Source: Plenodomus lindquistii (lineage: Eukaryota > Ascomycota > Dothideomycetes > Pleosporales > Leptosphaeriaceae). From it: DNA of 64,000 bases. The position numbers were made by a program, and so were the translations under genes. The DNA lies in assembly GCA_025504975.1 (NCBI GenBank), contig JANUWI010000011.1, positions 930,001-994,000 of the forward strand. The letters are read 5' to 3'. The stretch's first letter is position 1. Each line of letters starts with the position of its first letter. Below the pieces are notes generated by a model. The model was not told where the DNA came from. It saw nothing but the letters and a program-made list of their open reading frames with translations, and made no database searches. Shown here piece after piece: positions 33,809 through 43,679 of this stretch.

Positions 33809-35846
33809 TTCTTGTGAAACGTGGATTATCCCCTGTTTGTGGTTCTGCTACCCAACATTCGGTGACCGCCGTCGCCATGAGAACGGTGTATATACCGTTT
33901 CCACCGACATGTCCCGTAGCCCTGAGGCTCTTCGACAGGTGCGAGCCGACTTCAAGAAGATGGGGAAGTGATCAGCTTCGCATGGATGCCCAGCGATTGG
34001 TCTGAGTCGGCTTGGGGGCTTACATTTTCTGGTTGGTCGGGAGTATTCCCCAGATCGATTCAAGCGCTTCCAATTCCCTGCGAATCGTTCCTGTCGAGAT
34101 CGACCGCGTCCTGTTGTTACCATTACTCACCAGTTCCAGCGCTACTTCAGGAAAGCATATGCACGCCAAATGAGCACTGTAGGGCTTTGTATATGTTCGC
34201 GGTGATCCTGGCACAATAAACCGCCCACGCCTACAAGGTTCTGGCTTAATCGAGGTAGAGCACGCGAAGAGCCACGCTGGTGTAAGCGAGAGCGAACGCA
34301 CGAGGTTGGATTTCCGTGGGAGATACAGACTATGGGTCATATTTTAGATTTGATGCAACAAAAAGATCATTCCTCCTCAGATGATTGAGCTGCGATTGCG
34401 CGCCGATCCAAGGGTAAGTCTTAAGCTGAGTAGACAGCATGAGACGTGGCCGGTAACAATCGAAACTGGGCAGCTCTGAGCCCCTCAGAATTTCGCAGTG
34501 GGCAGTGGTTCCTTAGCCCAGTCGCGACAGCCTTTCTCGCCAGTGTCCATGCCATATCATCGACATCGGTCCTGGACTGCTTCCGGGAGATGTCATGATG
34601 CGCCGCAAAGCTGAGTGGGCACAGACAGGGTGCTACAAGCAAGCTCCTATGCCCGATGGCGCATTCATGATCATATATGAACGCAATGCAAAGGGGATTC
34701 ACATACTACGGCCCCTCGATTTGCACTTCGCTGTTGATCGAGACATCGTCCGTAAGCATAGAGCCAACACAGCGGCAGGTCAATGAGCAGCACGGAACTG
34801 CGATCTGGAGCTCTGTATACGACTCTGTCGTTGAGCCAACCTCGTTGTCAAGCACCTATCCCGCAGTGACAACTTGGAAGCTTACACTCTAACAAGAATT
34901 CTCCGTTGCTATTGTCAGCCCTGGCTTAGAAAGCCAATTGCTTTCTCCAGTGCGCCTCGGTGGGCAAATCGACGCACATGTTGACGACGTGGTCGGCTGA
35001 TGTCTGCCTGATAGTTCTACCTATTGACGTTTCTGAGGACTGAATTCACTAAAGCAACTTCTTCCCCTATTCGAAGTATCCTGTAACTATCTCAATGTGA
35101 TCCTGATGATAATTCACCGCAAGGGCGATGGAAACGGACTGCAAATGCAATGGCGGCGTGGTAATTGAGTGTTCAGGGATGCATGTTGGACATTCTTCAG
35201 GGGACAGAAGACTACTCTTCGGCGTCGGAGCTTCTATAGGCCGCCATTAGTCGCACGGCAGCTACGAATCACCGAGGCCGACTAGATTATAGTGTGCCTA
35301 GCCCAGCGCACCTAGCGGCTTAGCTTTGAGGCTAGTCTTGTAGAGGCAGCCCTCCTTCCACGCGGGTAATAAATTCCCCGCACACCAAAGACCTCCCCTA
35401 CGTTTAAGAGACTACTACTGCTGCCCCTCTCAACAAAACTCTACAAGAAGTTAACAAACATTTTAATCTACTTCTGCTCTTAATTATAGATGCTTGTCTT
35501 CTTATCTAAGCTTTACGTTGCTGTTGTAAAGGCCAGGTTGAAGTACGACACTTCTTAGTGTTCTTAGTAATGTGGAGTGCGGCGAATTTTGTTACCCACG
35601 TGTCTCTCACTATATCTCAAAAACCCACCTACCGGAAAACCTTTCTCATATGCATGAAGACGATTTTGGATCCGGCACCAGATCTGGCGATCGCATCGGC
35701 CTGGAATCGGCAGCAATCCCTGGAGATAAGCTTTCCCGCAGCTCATAACTCCGTGCCTGCGTCACCACAGCGCATTTGGAATTGCTTGTAGGATCCTATT
35801 GTAGCCCTGTGGTTGGCTGACAAACAGCGAAATCGCTCGGGCAAGC

Positions 35847-36024
35847 TACCGTATGAATTGATGATATGAATGTAAGCTAGTAGAAGGCCCGAATCTGTAT
35901 TGGCCAATCCACAGCGTGACATACGATCAAGCCTTGAGTAATTTTTTGTATGCGAGCTTCTTGATTGGCAAGGCTGCAAACGGGCCTTTACTAGCTCATC
36001 TGTATATCAGCAATCTATACGGTA
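35847..36024. mobile_element. Fold-back (MITE-like) inverted-repeat element
   Basis: The arms are about 35847-35915 and 35962-36024 and are imperfect inverted copies. Matching blocks, in the order read from the left arm, are TACCGTAT, ATTG, TGATAT, GCTAGTA, AAGGCCCG and GCCAATC; their reverse complements recur in the right arm in mirrored order. The loop of about 45 bp is AT-rich. No coding capacity. Target duplications were not identified, so a large palindromic relic is also possible. Confidence 0.6.
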
Positions 36025-36186
36025 CATACTCTATCCTAGCTTGCTACCCCACCTCAAAGTTATGCCTAGATAGTGACGATTTAAAGACGCTCACATCGCG
36101 ACGACTTCGACTTCTGGCCTCGTTTTTTTTGACAATTCATCGCAACTGTCACTTAACTCTCAGATCGGTTCACATTCATAGTCATA

Positions 36187-36971
36187 ATGGCGTGCGAAAA
36201 CTGCAAAACGGGCTTCAAGTGGGACGGCACCCCGACCGGCAAGGAGACCAAACTCGACAACATTGACACATACGTTACAGGAGACAACAAGGAGCGTGCA
36301 ATCTTCATCGTAACAGATCTTTTCGGATGGACTCTACCCAATATCCGCCTCCTAGCAGACGCCTACGCAAAGGAGGCCAGCGCAACCGTCTACATCCCCG
36401 ATATGTACGCGCCCTACCCCTCCCTACTTGCCCGCCCTTCAGCTGACAACCGCACAGTTTTGACGGCGAAGTCGTCCACCCAGACACCATGTCTGATCCC
36501 GAAAGAGCCAAGAAATTCGACGTCATGGCCTTCCTCGGGCGCCATAACAAGGACACCCGCTGGTCTCAAATCCTGCAACATGCGAAAACGCTGAAGTCGC
36601 AGTACTCCAAGGTCGGCGCGATCGGTTTCTGCTATGGCGCGTGGGCTTGTCTTCGCCTCGCTGCGGATCCTAAGCTCATCGACGCCGTGTCCGTCGCGCA
36701 TCCCTCCATGCTCGAGCATTCGGAAATCGATGGTGTGAAGGTGCCGGTTCAATATCTGGCGCCCGAGAACGACTTTGCGTATACGGATGAACTCAAGGCA
36801 TACACGCATCAAACTATGCCCAAGACGGGTGTACCGTGGGAGTATGTCTACTTCCCTGGTATGACGCATGGGTTTGCAGCGAGGGGTGATCCTAGTGACC
36901 CGAAGCAGAAGGAGGGCTTGGAGAGGGCGAAGCGGAGTGCTGTTGCGTGGTTCGTGGAGTACTTGCACTAG
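36187..36971 (+). CDS. Dienelactone hydrolase family protein
   Basis: Exons 36187-36404 and 36458-36971; 243 aa, the usual size. The 53-nt intron has a CTGAC branch site; joining gives VYIPDIFDGEVVHPDTMS, the family block. The catalytic triad is in place: Cys 131 in GAIGFCYGAWA, Asp near 178 in APENDFAY and His near 210 in GMTHGFAARGD. The fold is an alpha/beta hydrolase with a Cys nucleophile. It is similar to the yeast Aim2 type, cytosolic hydrolases acting on small esters or lactones. The natural substrate cannot be named. It is 4 kb from the ligase; membership of that cluster is possible but not shown. Confidence 0.92.
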
Positions 36972-37287
36972 ATTTTGGGAGGGCGAAGATGAGGAAGTAG
37001 TCAAATAGAATCTTCACTTTGATCTTCCAACATAGACCATGATGCTATGGACTTGATCTGATATCGAGGATCGCCATGTATTCCTCGGGTCGTACCTGAC
37101 GAAGGATTAACAAGCATAGTTTCACTTGGACAGCTGAGAACTAGTCTGGGTGATGAACTGATACAATCGAATTCCAGCTTTCGCGATTATGTTAAATGTA
37201 ATATATTTACATGAAGCTGCTTGCAATGTTCATTACGAACAGTACTTGCCTTGAGTCTCTAGTCGTACAACGCACAATGCAGTCCAA
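36972..37287. other. Convergent 3' flanks, no gene seen
   Basis: Short spacer between the dienelactone hydrolase and the DUF1996 gene. AT-rich near 37190-37210. Confidence 0.6.
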
Positions 37288-38262
37288 CTAAACGCGCGCC
37301 ATCCTAGAGCGAGTAGCCCACCCCCAGGCGCTAACACTGCGCTTGGCCATGGCCGCGACACTCTCGGCATACGTGCTGACACCGTTGTTTGGGTCAGCAT
37401 CTGCTGACTCACAAGTAGGACCCGACTTGTATCCACCGAGCTTGCCATCGACCTGGGAGAAGTGCTGCTTGTCCTTGGTCGTAGCAACCATGTTCTCAGC
37501 AGCATCCTCCGTCCATCCGTTGATAAAATCACCGTGGGAAGACCAGGCAGGACCAGACGCAAGCTTGATGGGGGCTTCGCCAGACCAGCCATCAGGAAGC
37601 ACCTTACGGAGGTCGTAGCGGATGGAGAATCGGAGCTGAGGCATCGACTTCATGCCCTGTGGGCACCAGTTTGGTGTGCCATGGTCACGCGATTTGTAGC
37701 CTGTTTCGAGGCTCTCGGTGTTGACACATTGGGGGAAGTAGAGGAGCTGCTGGAGGTGGGTATCGCAGGTCTTACTAGGGAAACCGTTGGCATCCAGTGC
37801 ACTGTCGGGTCCACCTTCGCAGAACCACTCAGCCTTTGCGTTGGGGTCCATGTCAGCTTGTGTCTTGGCTGTTGCGAGACCAGCGACCATCTTCACATCC
37901 TGGGGGATAGCAATCTCCGCAGGGGTCTCGCCTAAGTTATAGTATGCGCTGAAACGGGAGAGAGGAACAGGCTCGTAGGTCTTGCCGTCGTCCTTGGTGT
38001 AGAGCAGAGTGGGTACCCAGTAGGTGGAGAGATCGTTGGGGTTCTCCATGTTGGTGCATCCCTTCTGGAGCTCAGCACTCGTCTTGGTGTTCGCCGTGAT
38101 GGCATCGGAGCCGTAGAAGGAGTGGAGATGCGACTCGCTGAAGGATCCAGGGAAAACAATGGGATCAATGTTTTTGTCCATGAAGGGGCCAGCGGCGTTG
38201 ATGACGGTGTAGGCATTGGCACCGGCAAGCAGGCCTGCAATGTAAAGAATGGAAAGAGACAT
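37288..38262 (-). CDS. Secreted DUF1996 protein
   Basis: Single exon, 324 aa, starting at the ATG at 38262. The first 17 residues form a signal peptide ending AGANA. The mature part shows DUF1996 features: DPIVFPGSFSESHLHSFYG with the family HxH, STYWVPTLLY and CDTHLQQLLYFPQC, then SIRYDLRKVLPDGWSG and HGDFINGW. Eight or so cysteines could form disulphides, which suits an extracellular protein. The biochemical role of DUF1996 is not known; some members occur with cellulose-binding modules, absent here. Confidence 0.9.
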   Translation of the reverse strand: MSLSILYIAGLLAGANAYTVINAAGPFMDKNIDPIVFPGSFSESHLHSFYGSDAITANTKTSAELQKGCTNMENPNDLSTYWVPTLLYTKDDGKTYEPVPLSRFSAYYNLGETPAEIAIPQDVKMVAGLATAKTQADMDPNAKAEWFCEGGPDSALDANGFPSKTCDTHLQQLLYFPQCVNTESLETGYKSRDHGTPNWCPQGMKSMPQLRFSIRYDLRKVLPDGWSGEAPIKLASGPAWSSHGDFINGWTEDAAENMVATTKDKQHFSQVDGKLGGYKSGPTCESADADPNNGVSTYAESVAAMAKRSVSAWGWATRSRMARV

Positions 38263-39233
38263 CCTGTGTCTAGGGAAACGAATGTAATATCAAAGGATTG
38301 ATAGACCGAGAAAAAAACTGTGGTAGCAGGAACTGAATGAAGCGCGATGAAGGACGTCGAAAACAAGGCGAATGCCTAAGATACTTAAGCCTGAGGCAAT
38401 GCGGCCTTGCAGTGCCAAAGCCTTCCAGATGCCCACCCGGATGTGGACGCGAAAGCCACGAAAGTTTCAAACCCATGGTATTCTACGCTCAAGCAAGCAT
38501 GATGTCCCACCGTTTTGTTTCCAGTTGCGGCTCCCAGGGGAATGCATGAACGGATAAGGTGATTGCCAAGGCACTAAGTCATGTGTCGCCAATGCCATTG
38601 GCCAACAACTTGTGTCAAAATACTGGATCCCGCTACGAGCCGCGGTGACAGTTTCGAAACACAGAACACCACCTTCCATTTCCCATGCCATGATCTACGC
38701 AGTAAGTAGTAAGCGATGCGAGCGGAATACGGTACAAAAGCGGTGGAGTTCGCTCTAGCTCTCGTCCATCATGAACTCTTCACCAGGGTCGCCCAGGTGG
38801 CATACCGTTCTCTCGCGTTGCGAAGGCACAACGAACGGATGACCCCATGAGCCTCGAACGGCAGGACACGAACGGCAATCGCATGATGCATGGATGAACC
38901 TTGAGCGATGCTTACGTTGGGAATGCTTTAAGAGCAGCCATTCCGAGTTATTACTGCGGCTTCGCGGCCATAGACAAGCATGACGAACAACCAGCAGGCA
39001 TGGGAACTCACACTCAGCTACGGCATTAACGGACGACTGATCTCGGACAAAGGTAGGGAAACGTTGATCTGATGGTAAGCTAACGACGGTCTCTTACGGT
39101 CAACAATGACATCGAGCTCAATCGACTGGTTTGATATTACACTAAGCAGATGTAACTTTATAGGCTCCATCAAGGTTTGGCAGCGAGTACCAAGGACAAG
39201 TCCTCCCTTACACTCCTCATTTCAATATGCATA
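38263..39233. other. Intergenic, 0.97 kb, no gene seen
   Basis: Promoter of the DUF1996 gene and 3' flank of the small mitochondrial-type protein. Nothing else supported. Confidence 0.55.
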
Positions 39234-39694
39234 CTACTTGTCTGCAGCATCCAGCGGCTTGTTTTGGCCGTAGTCTAACGTCTTCTTCCTCTTCTCACTG
39301 TCCGACTCTTGTGGATCGTGCTTCATCTTATCCTGGCTCTGAGTCGTCTCCTCCGTTGCGCCCATGCTTCCATCTTCTGGATGGCTAACGGGATTTGCAT
39401 TCGATGCATGATCGGCGTCGTTCTTATCTGTGCGGCCAACCGAAGCGCTCTTGTTGATGCTCTGGCTCGCGGCGCTGCTGGCTTGTGGATTCGACACATT
39501 TGAGGTCTGGCCTGGTGACGGACCATCTCTGGTGGCGTATGTGCGGGAGAGCACTGGTGCTACGACTATACAACATGTCAGCTCTTCGCCGCAGCAGTGC
39601 TTTCGAAAGGCGCATTACCTTGACTACGCTGCTGGAACGAGCGGTTTACACTCGGCGCCGACCGCGAGAATCTCGACAGAAATGTGCAAGACAT
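39234..39694 (-). CDS. Small mitochondrial-type protein of unknown function
   Basis: Exons 39694-39619 and 39565-39234; 135 aa. The 53-nt intron starts GTAATG and ends TATAG and gives an open frame through both exons. The first 40 residues (MSCTFLSRFSRSAPSV..., with FQQRSQ and SRTYATRDG) have repeated Arg/Ser and no acidic residues, and the RxYAT motif suits a cleaved mitochondrial presequence. The rest is hydrophilic, rich in Ser, Asn, Asp and Lys, ending LDYGQNKPLDAADK. No known domain. It is probably a matrix or intermembrane-space protein with a disordered body; that is inference from the N-terminus only. Confidence 0.7.
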
Positions 39695-40477
39695 AGTTTG
39701 TAATACAGGGTGTACGGACGTGGTATAAACGACGGTGAGTTTTGGGCGAGAGTCGTTTTGTACCATAAATACTGATGTTTTTAGATCTCGATCTCGATAG
39801 GCGTTGGCGTGCGTGATGTTGCGGTAACGTCATGGATGCAACACCCAATCGCCAAACGATGTCCCAACACCATGCATTGCCTGCGCAGACCAAAGTGTAA
39901 ATACATGGTATATCTCAGCCCATGGTAAGGCTTGAGTTTCAATTTGTTGAATGAATTAGGACCAATCAGCGGCCCCGTATCCCGGGGCAAACGCTAAAGG
40001 TCTACAATACGTATTGTCGAGGTGGCAGTAGGCGCAGATTGGAGTTCCGACAACCACAATAGCTGCTCGCTATTGTTCACGATTTTCAGTGGTTCAACTA
40101 ACAAAATGCGCTAGCGATGCCATACTTGCAACAGGTTTGCGCTCACCATACAGATCTGAAATCAGCTCCGCCAATTACCTAGATAAATATATGTAGTGAC
40201 CAATATCACGAAGGCCCAATAACACTTCTGTACTCAGCTCCTTACGACGAACCAGAGGCAGTTTTTCCAGGTGCGCACTGCACAATTACCTTTACCTTGA
40301 CAGTGCTGGGCGTTTTTCTGGTGCTGCCGAATTCATATTACTTCCTCCCGACAGACGTTCTTCCCTCCACCACACCACACCTCACCGAAATTCGATTTGC
40401 GCCAGGTTCTCTCCACTACCCAATACGCATCTTACATACGCTTCCTCGACCCGGATCAATATCCCAGAAGCCTTATC
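39695..40477. other. Intergenic, no gene seen
   Basis: Divergent upstream region of the small mitochondrial-type protein and the longer LPAE-motif gene. An in-frame open stretch runs upstream of 40478 to about 40397 but has no ATG. Confidence 0.55.
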
Positions 40478-41602
40478 ATGGAGTTCGATGATGAGCCTGG
40501 ACGACCTTACCGCAATTTCATTTCCAAGTCTGGTGCCTTACCTGTACGAGACATCTGGATCAAGCTCGCCGAGATCCAACAAGCTGTCAAAAAGTATGTA
40601 ACAGAACGCAAAGCCATGTTCGGCGAGGGCAAGACATCACCCAGTCAGCCACACAATCGACTCTTAATGCTCCCAGCAGAGATCCGGAACCAAATATATT
40701 CGGATATTGTGGCGAAGGGTTCAGTCTGGGTGCCAAATTCCGGCAGCACAATGTCATCGAAGGATCCGCGCGCCAATATCATGCGGCTTTCCAAGCAAAT
40801 CACTCAGGAAGTCTCGACTCTTATGGAAGATCAAGCCACAGCCTACGTGCCCATCATGGGAATGATGGACTTCAAGCTCCTCATTCGAGAGGGCATTTTG
40901 AAACATGGAATTAGATGCCTGCCACCATCGCAAAGCACAATCATGCACGCGCTAACGACATTCCGCAACGTCGAAATCCGCCTCCATACGCGTTTCTCGC
41001 CGAGCCAGACCCCCGATGACAAAGAGCCCACCATAGACCTCCAGACCCACAACCTCTTTAGCTCTCTCCGACAAGCACTTCGCATCTTCACAACTGCCAC
41101 TCCACACATCACCGGCCCAGCACAAGGAGAGAAAACCATCAAGCGACGCTGCACCCTCCACTTCGACCATGCGTACTCCGACTGGCACCACATGATATGC
41201 ATTTCTGACCCATTTAGATTCTCCCATCTCTGCCGTATGATGTCTGAAGACCGCGACACCGAGTGGGAAATCCGCTATTTTGTGTACGCTACGGGGGAGA
41301 AGTCTGACGCGTATTGGAATGAGCTGGATCAGGTCTTAGTTAATGAGCACGACGAATTGCAGAAGGAGTGCGACAAGTATCCTAATGTTAAGCTTGTCGC
41401 TGAAGTGTATGGGGAACGAGAGTGGTCACTTGAGGGGAAGCAGGATGATGCTACGAGAGATATCACACTGAGTAGCTTGGTTTGGCCATCGTGGCCGGAA
41501 GATGCGCCGTCGAGGAAGAGGAAGGGTTTGGTGGATGATGAGTGTGAGGATATGCCGAGAGTTGCGAGGTCATACGAAGATAAAGTTCTGACGGAGCAAT
41601 AA
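40478..41602 (+). CDS. LPAE-motif (2EXR/DUF7730-like) protein, long form
   Basis: Single exon, 374 aa from the first in-frame ATG at 40478. The family block NRLLMLPAEIRNQIYSDIV is near residue 65, followed by IMRLSKQITQEVSTLMEDQATAYV, equivalent to the CRQ-N-EA segment of the cluster members. A long C-terminal region follows (WEIRYFVYATGEK, LVAEVYGEREW), and a basic SRKRK patch lies near the end. It lacks the phase-2 intron of the cluster at 14-18 kb and is almost twice as long, so it is a distant relative, not part of that tandem set. Function unknown. Confidence 0.8.
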   Translation: MEFDDEPGRPYRNFISKSGALPVRDIWIKLAEIQQAVKKYVTERKAMFGEGKTSPSQPHNRLLMLPAEIRNQIYSDIVAKGSVWVPNSGSTMSSKDPRANIMRLSKQITQEVSTLMEDQATAYVPIMGMMDFKLLIREGILKHGIRCLPPSQSTIMHALTTFRNVEIRLHTRFSPSQTPDDKEPTIDLQTHNLFSSLRQALRIFTTATPHITGPAQGEKTIKRRCTLHFDHAYSDWHHMICISDPFRFSHLCRMMSEDRDTEWEIRYFVYATGEKSDAYWNELDQVLVNEHDELQKECDKYPNVKLVAEVYGEREWSLEGKQDDATRDITLSSLVWPSWPEDAPSRKRKGLVDDECEDMPRVARSYEDKVLTEQ

Positions 41603-41850
41603 TGGTGGAGTCTGAACAGATCATGCTCGAAATCAGAGGTCCTGGCATCGATGTGGGTGTTTCTCAGCCATGAGATATGAAGTCGGAAAGCATTGAAGTG
41701 ATCAGTCTCTGGAGTCACCGTGGACTCAACGCGACAATATAGGAAGACCCCATAGTTATTGTTTGTAGTGGGCAAAATCTTCTCAAAGGTACAAATAGCA
41801 AAGATATCTACAATCGAAAGTTACAATCTCACTCCAAACTCTACACCCAT

Positions 41851-42932
41851 CTAAGACAAATACGTCCCATCAACCCAATTTTCCTTTTCAAAGCCCCTTC
41901 CAAAAAGCTCCGTCGCCTGCACCGGCTTATCAAGCTGCGCACTCCACTCCACCCTCGCCGACACATTCGCGCCCGGCCCGGTGTTCTGATACTCGCGGTA
42001 ATACACATTCTCCACACTCTGCACATCGTCCCACGTCTGCCACCCCTCCGGCTTCACCACATCGCCCAGGACACTCTTCTGGAACACAGTGCTGCTGAAT
42101 GTCCTCCACGGGCGTCCCAAAACAGTGCTATTCGGTGTCGCGCCACTGACGTTGACCTCATTGAAGACGTACAAAGACGTGCTATTCGCAGCATCCCTTC
42201 CATTCGCCGTAATATATCCCTTACCAATGACCTCGATGTCAATTTTATCGAACCAGGCCCTAGCCCTCTGTCCGAAGATAAAGTCCACGGCACCATTGAC
42301 GTAGGACTTCGCGTAAATCTGGCGGCCAGTTTGAGCGAGGATGGTATCCTGGTAGCCGGTGAATTTGCAGCCGTAGAAGCCTTGGTTTGTAGCCTGTGCG
42401 GATATGGCGAGGGCTTGACCATTTTTCTTGGCTTGCCCGAAGGTGTTGGAGATGATGAGGTTGTACAATTTTACGTTGGGGGTCCAGAGGCGGACTGTGG
42501 CGGTTCGGTCGTTGTTGGTTATGGTGGGGTCGGTGCGGGATCGGTTGCCAGTGATGGTTACGAGGTTATTCTGGTCTGTGGAGAGGGAATGGGTTAGTGG
42601 GTGTTTCGTGAGTGGTGGCGAGGTTGAGGGTACGTACAGCCTCGTGCATCGCTCGTTTCCCCTTGAACGGTCAATGGGCCAGGAAGGGGCGGGAAGTAGA
42701 CTTGTTCGTCGTATACGCCGCCGAAGATGAAGATCTTCTGCGCTGTGGTCACATTTTGAAGATTCGCGACTGCAGCGCTGATGTTCAGGTAACTGCCTGC
42801 GTACTTTCCTGAAGCATCGACGACGAGTGCGCCACGGTCGGGCTTGGTACGCTCGTACTTGCCAGCTGCAGACACAGTCGCAGAACAGACAGCTAGTGCC
42901 AAAGTAAGCACTTTTGCCAGGGAGAATGCCAT
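41851..42932 (-). CDS. Secreted pectin methylesterase, carbohydrate esterase family 8
   Basis: Exons 42932-42638 and 42575-41851; 339 aa. The 22-residue signal peptide ends ATVSA. The beta-helix enzyme has all CE8 landmarks: QALAISAQA with Gln near 152, GYQDTI with Asp 175, DFIFGQ with Asp 196 and LGRPWR with Arg 252 and Trp 254. It removes methyl esters from homogalacturonan in the plant cell wall. The 62-nt intron joins SDARG to YQNNLVTITGN. The pectin lyase at 5.5 kb prefers methylated pectin, so the two enzymes act on the same polymer but in different ways. Joint regulation is not shown. Confidence 0.94.
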
Positions 42933-43679
42933 GTTTAGAACAAAAAAGAAATGTAAGGAGTGTGGTGGTTGACCTGGTCCTTGGGACTGGGCTGGTATTT
43001 GTAGTTCTATAACACGGTGTAGGATGCAAACTACACGCAAGCACTCATTTCCTATTCCTCCGTACCTAGCGTTCATCCCTGCGACCGCCGCTGACACGGA
43101 TGGGCCAGAGGATCACCCCTGTATCATGAGTTTGTGGGGAGTTCATCATGCGCGGCAGGTAGGGTGGCATTTGATTGGTGGTAACTCGTGATTCCGTTCA
43201 TGGTATCTACCCCGGATGATGGGGTAACTATCGTAGATCTGGGGATTGTGCATGTGCAAGATTTGCCGCTTGCTTTTGGTGTCTTGCTGTGTAAACATGC
43301 AGTTGTGATGCTCAGCGTCTTCGTTTGCATTGACTACATACGAGGTGTTCATTTGAACACAACGCCAAGGTCCGGGAACGCTCCTTTCGGCCCGCGATAT
43401 GTTTTGATTCATCTATCTGTGGCTGACCAGAATTCCCAGGGTCTTGAATGTCGATGCTTCGGCTTTTATTTTTTTCCTGGCAATCTTAGCTTGGTAGTCA
43501 CTGGAGTTCAAATGCGGCTCTGTAGTTCTCATGTCACTTCAAATAGATCGAGTGACTATCTTTTCGGTGATTTGCCGCAACCACGCCGGGCATATTGAAT
43601 CGCATTCCCGACTTCGCGACGCGAACAATTTGGACTGCATGGAGGCCGACTTGTGGAAGGCTTCATACCGAATCGAATC
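42933..43679. other. Intergenic, 0.75 kb, no gene seen
   Basis: Promoter of the methylesterase and 3' flank of Elp1. Nothing else supported. Confidence 0.6.

Larger units (their letters stand above)
32274..36186. other. Gene-poor stretch, 3.9 kb
   Basis: No gene with family motifs was found. It holds a 93-aa frame at 33527-33808, an AT-rich and stop-rich part at 35380-35560, and the fold-back element at 35847-36024. It may be the remains of decayed mobile DNA; the sequence shows no transposase or reverse transcriptase motif. Confidence 0.5.
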
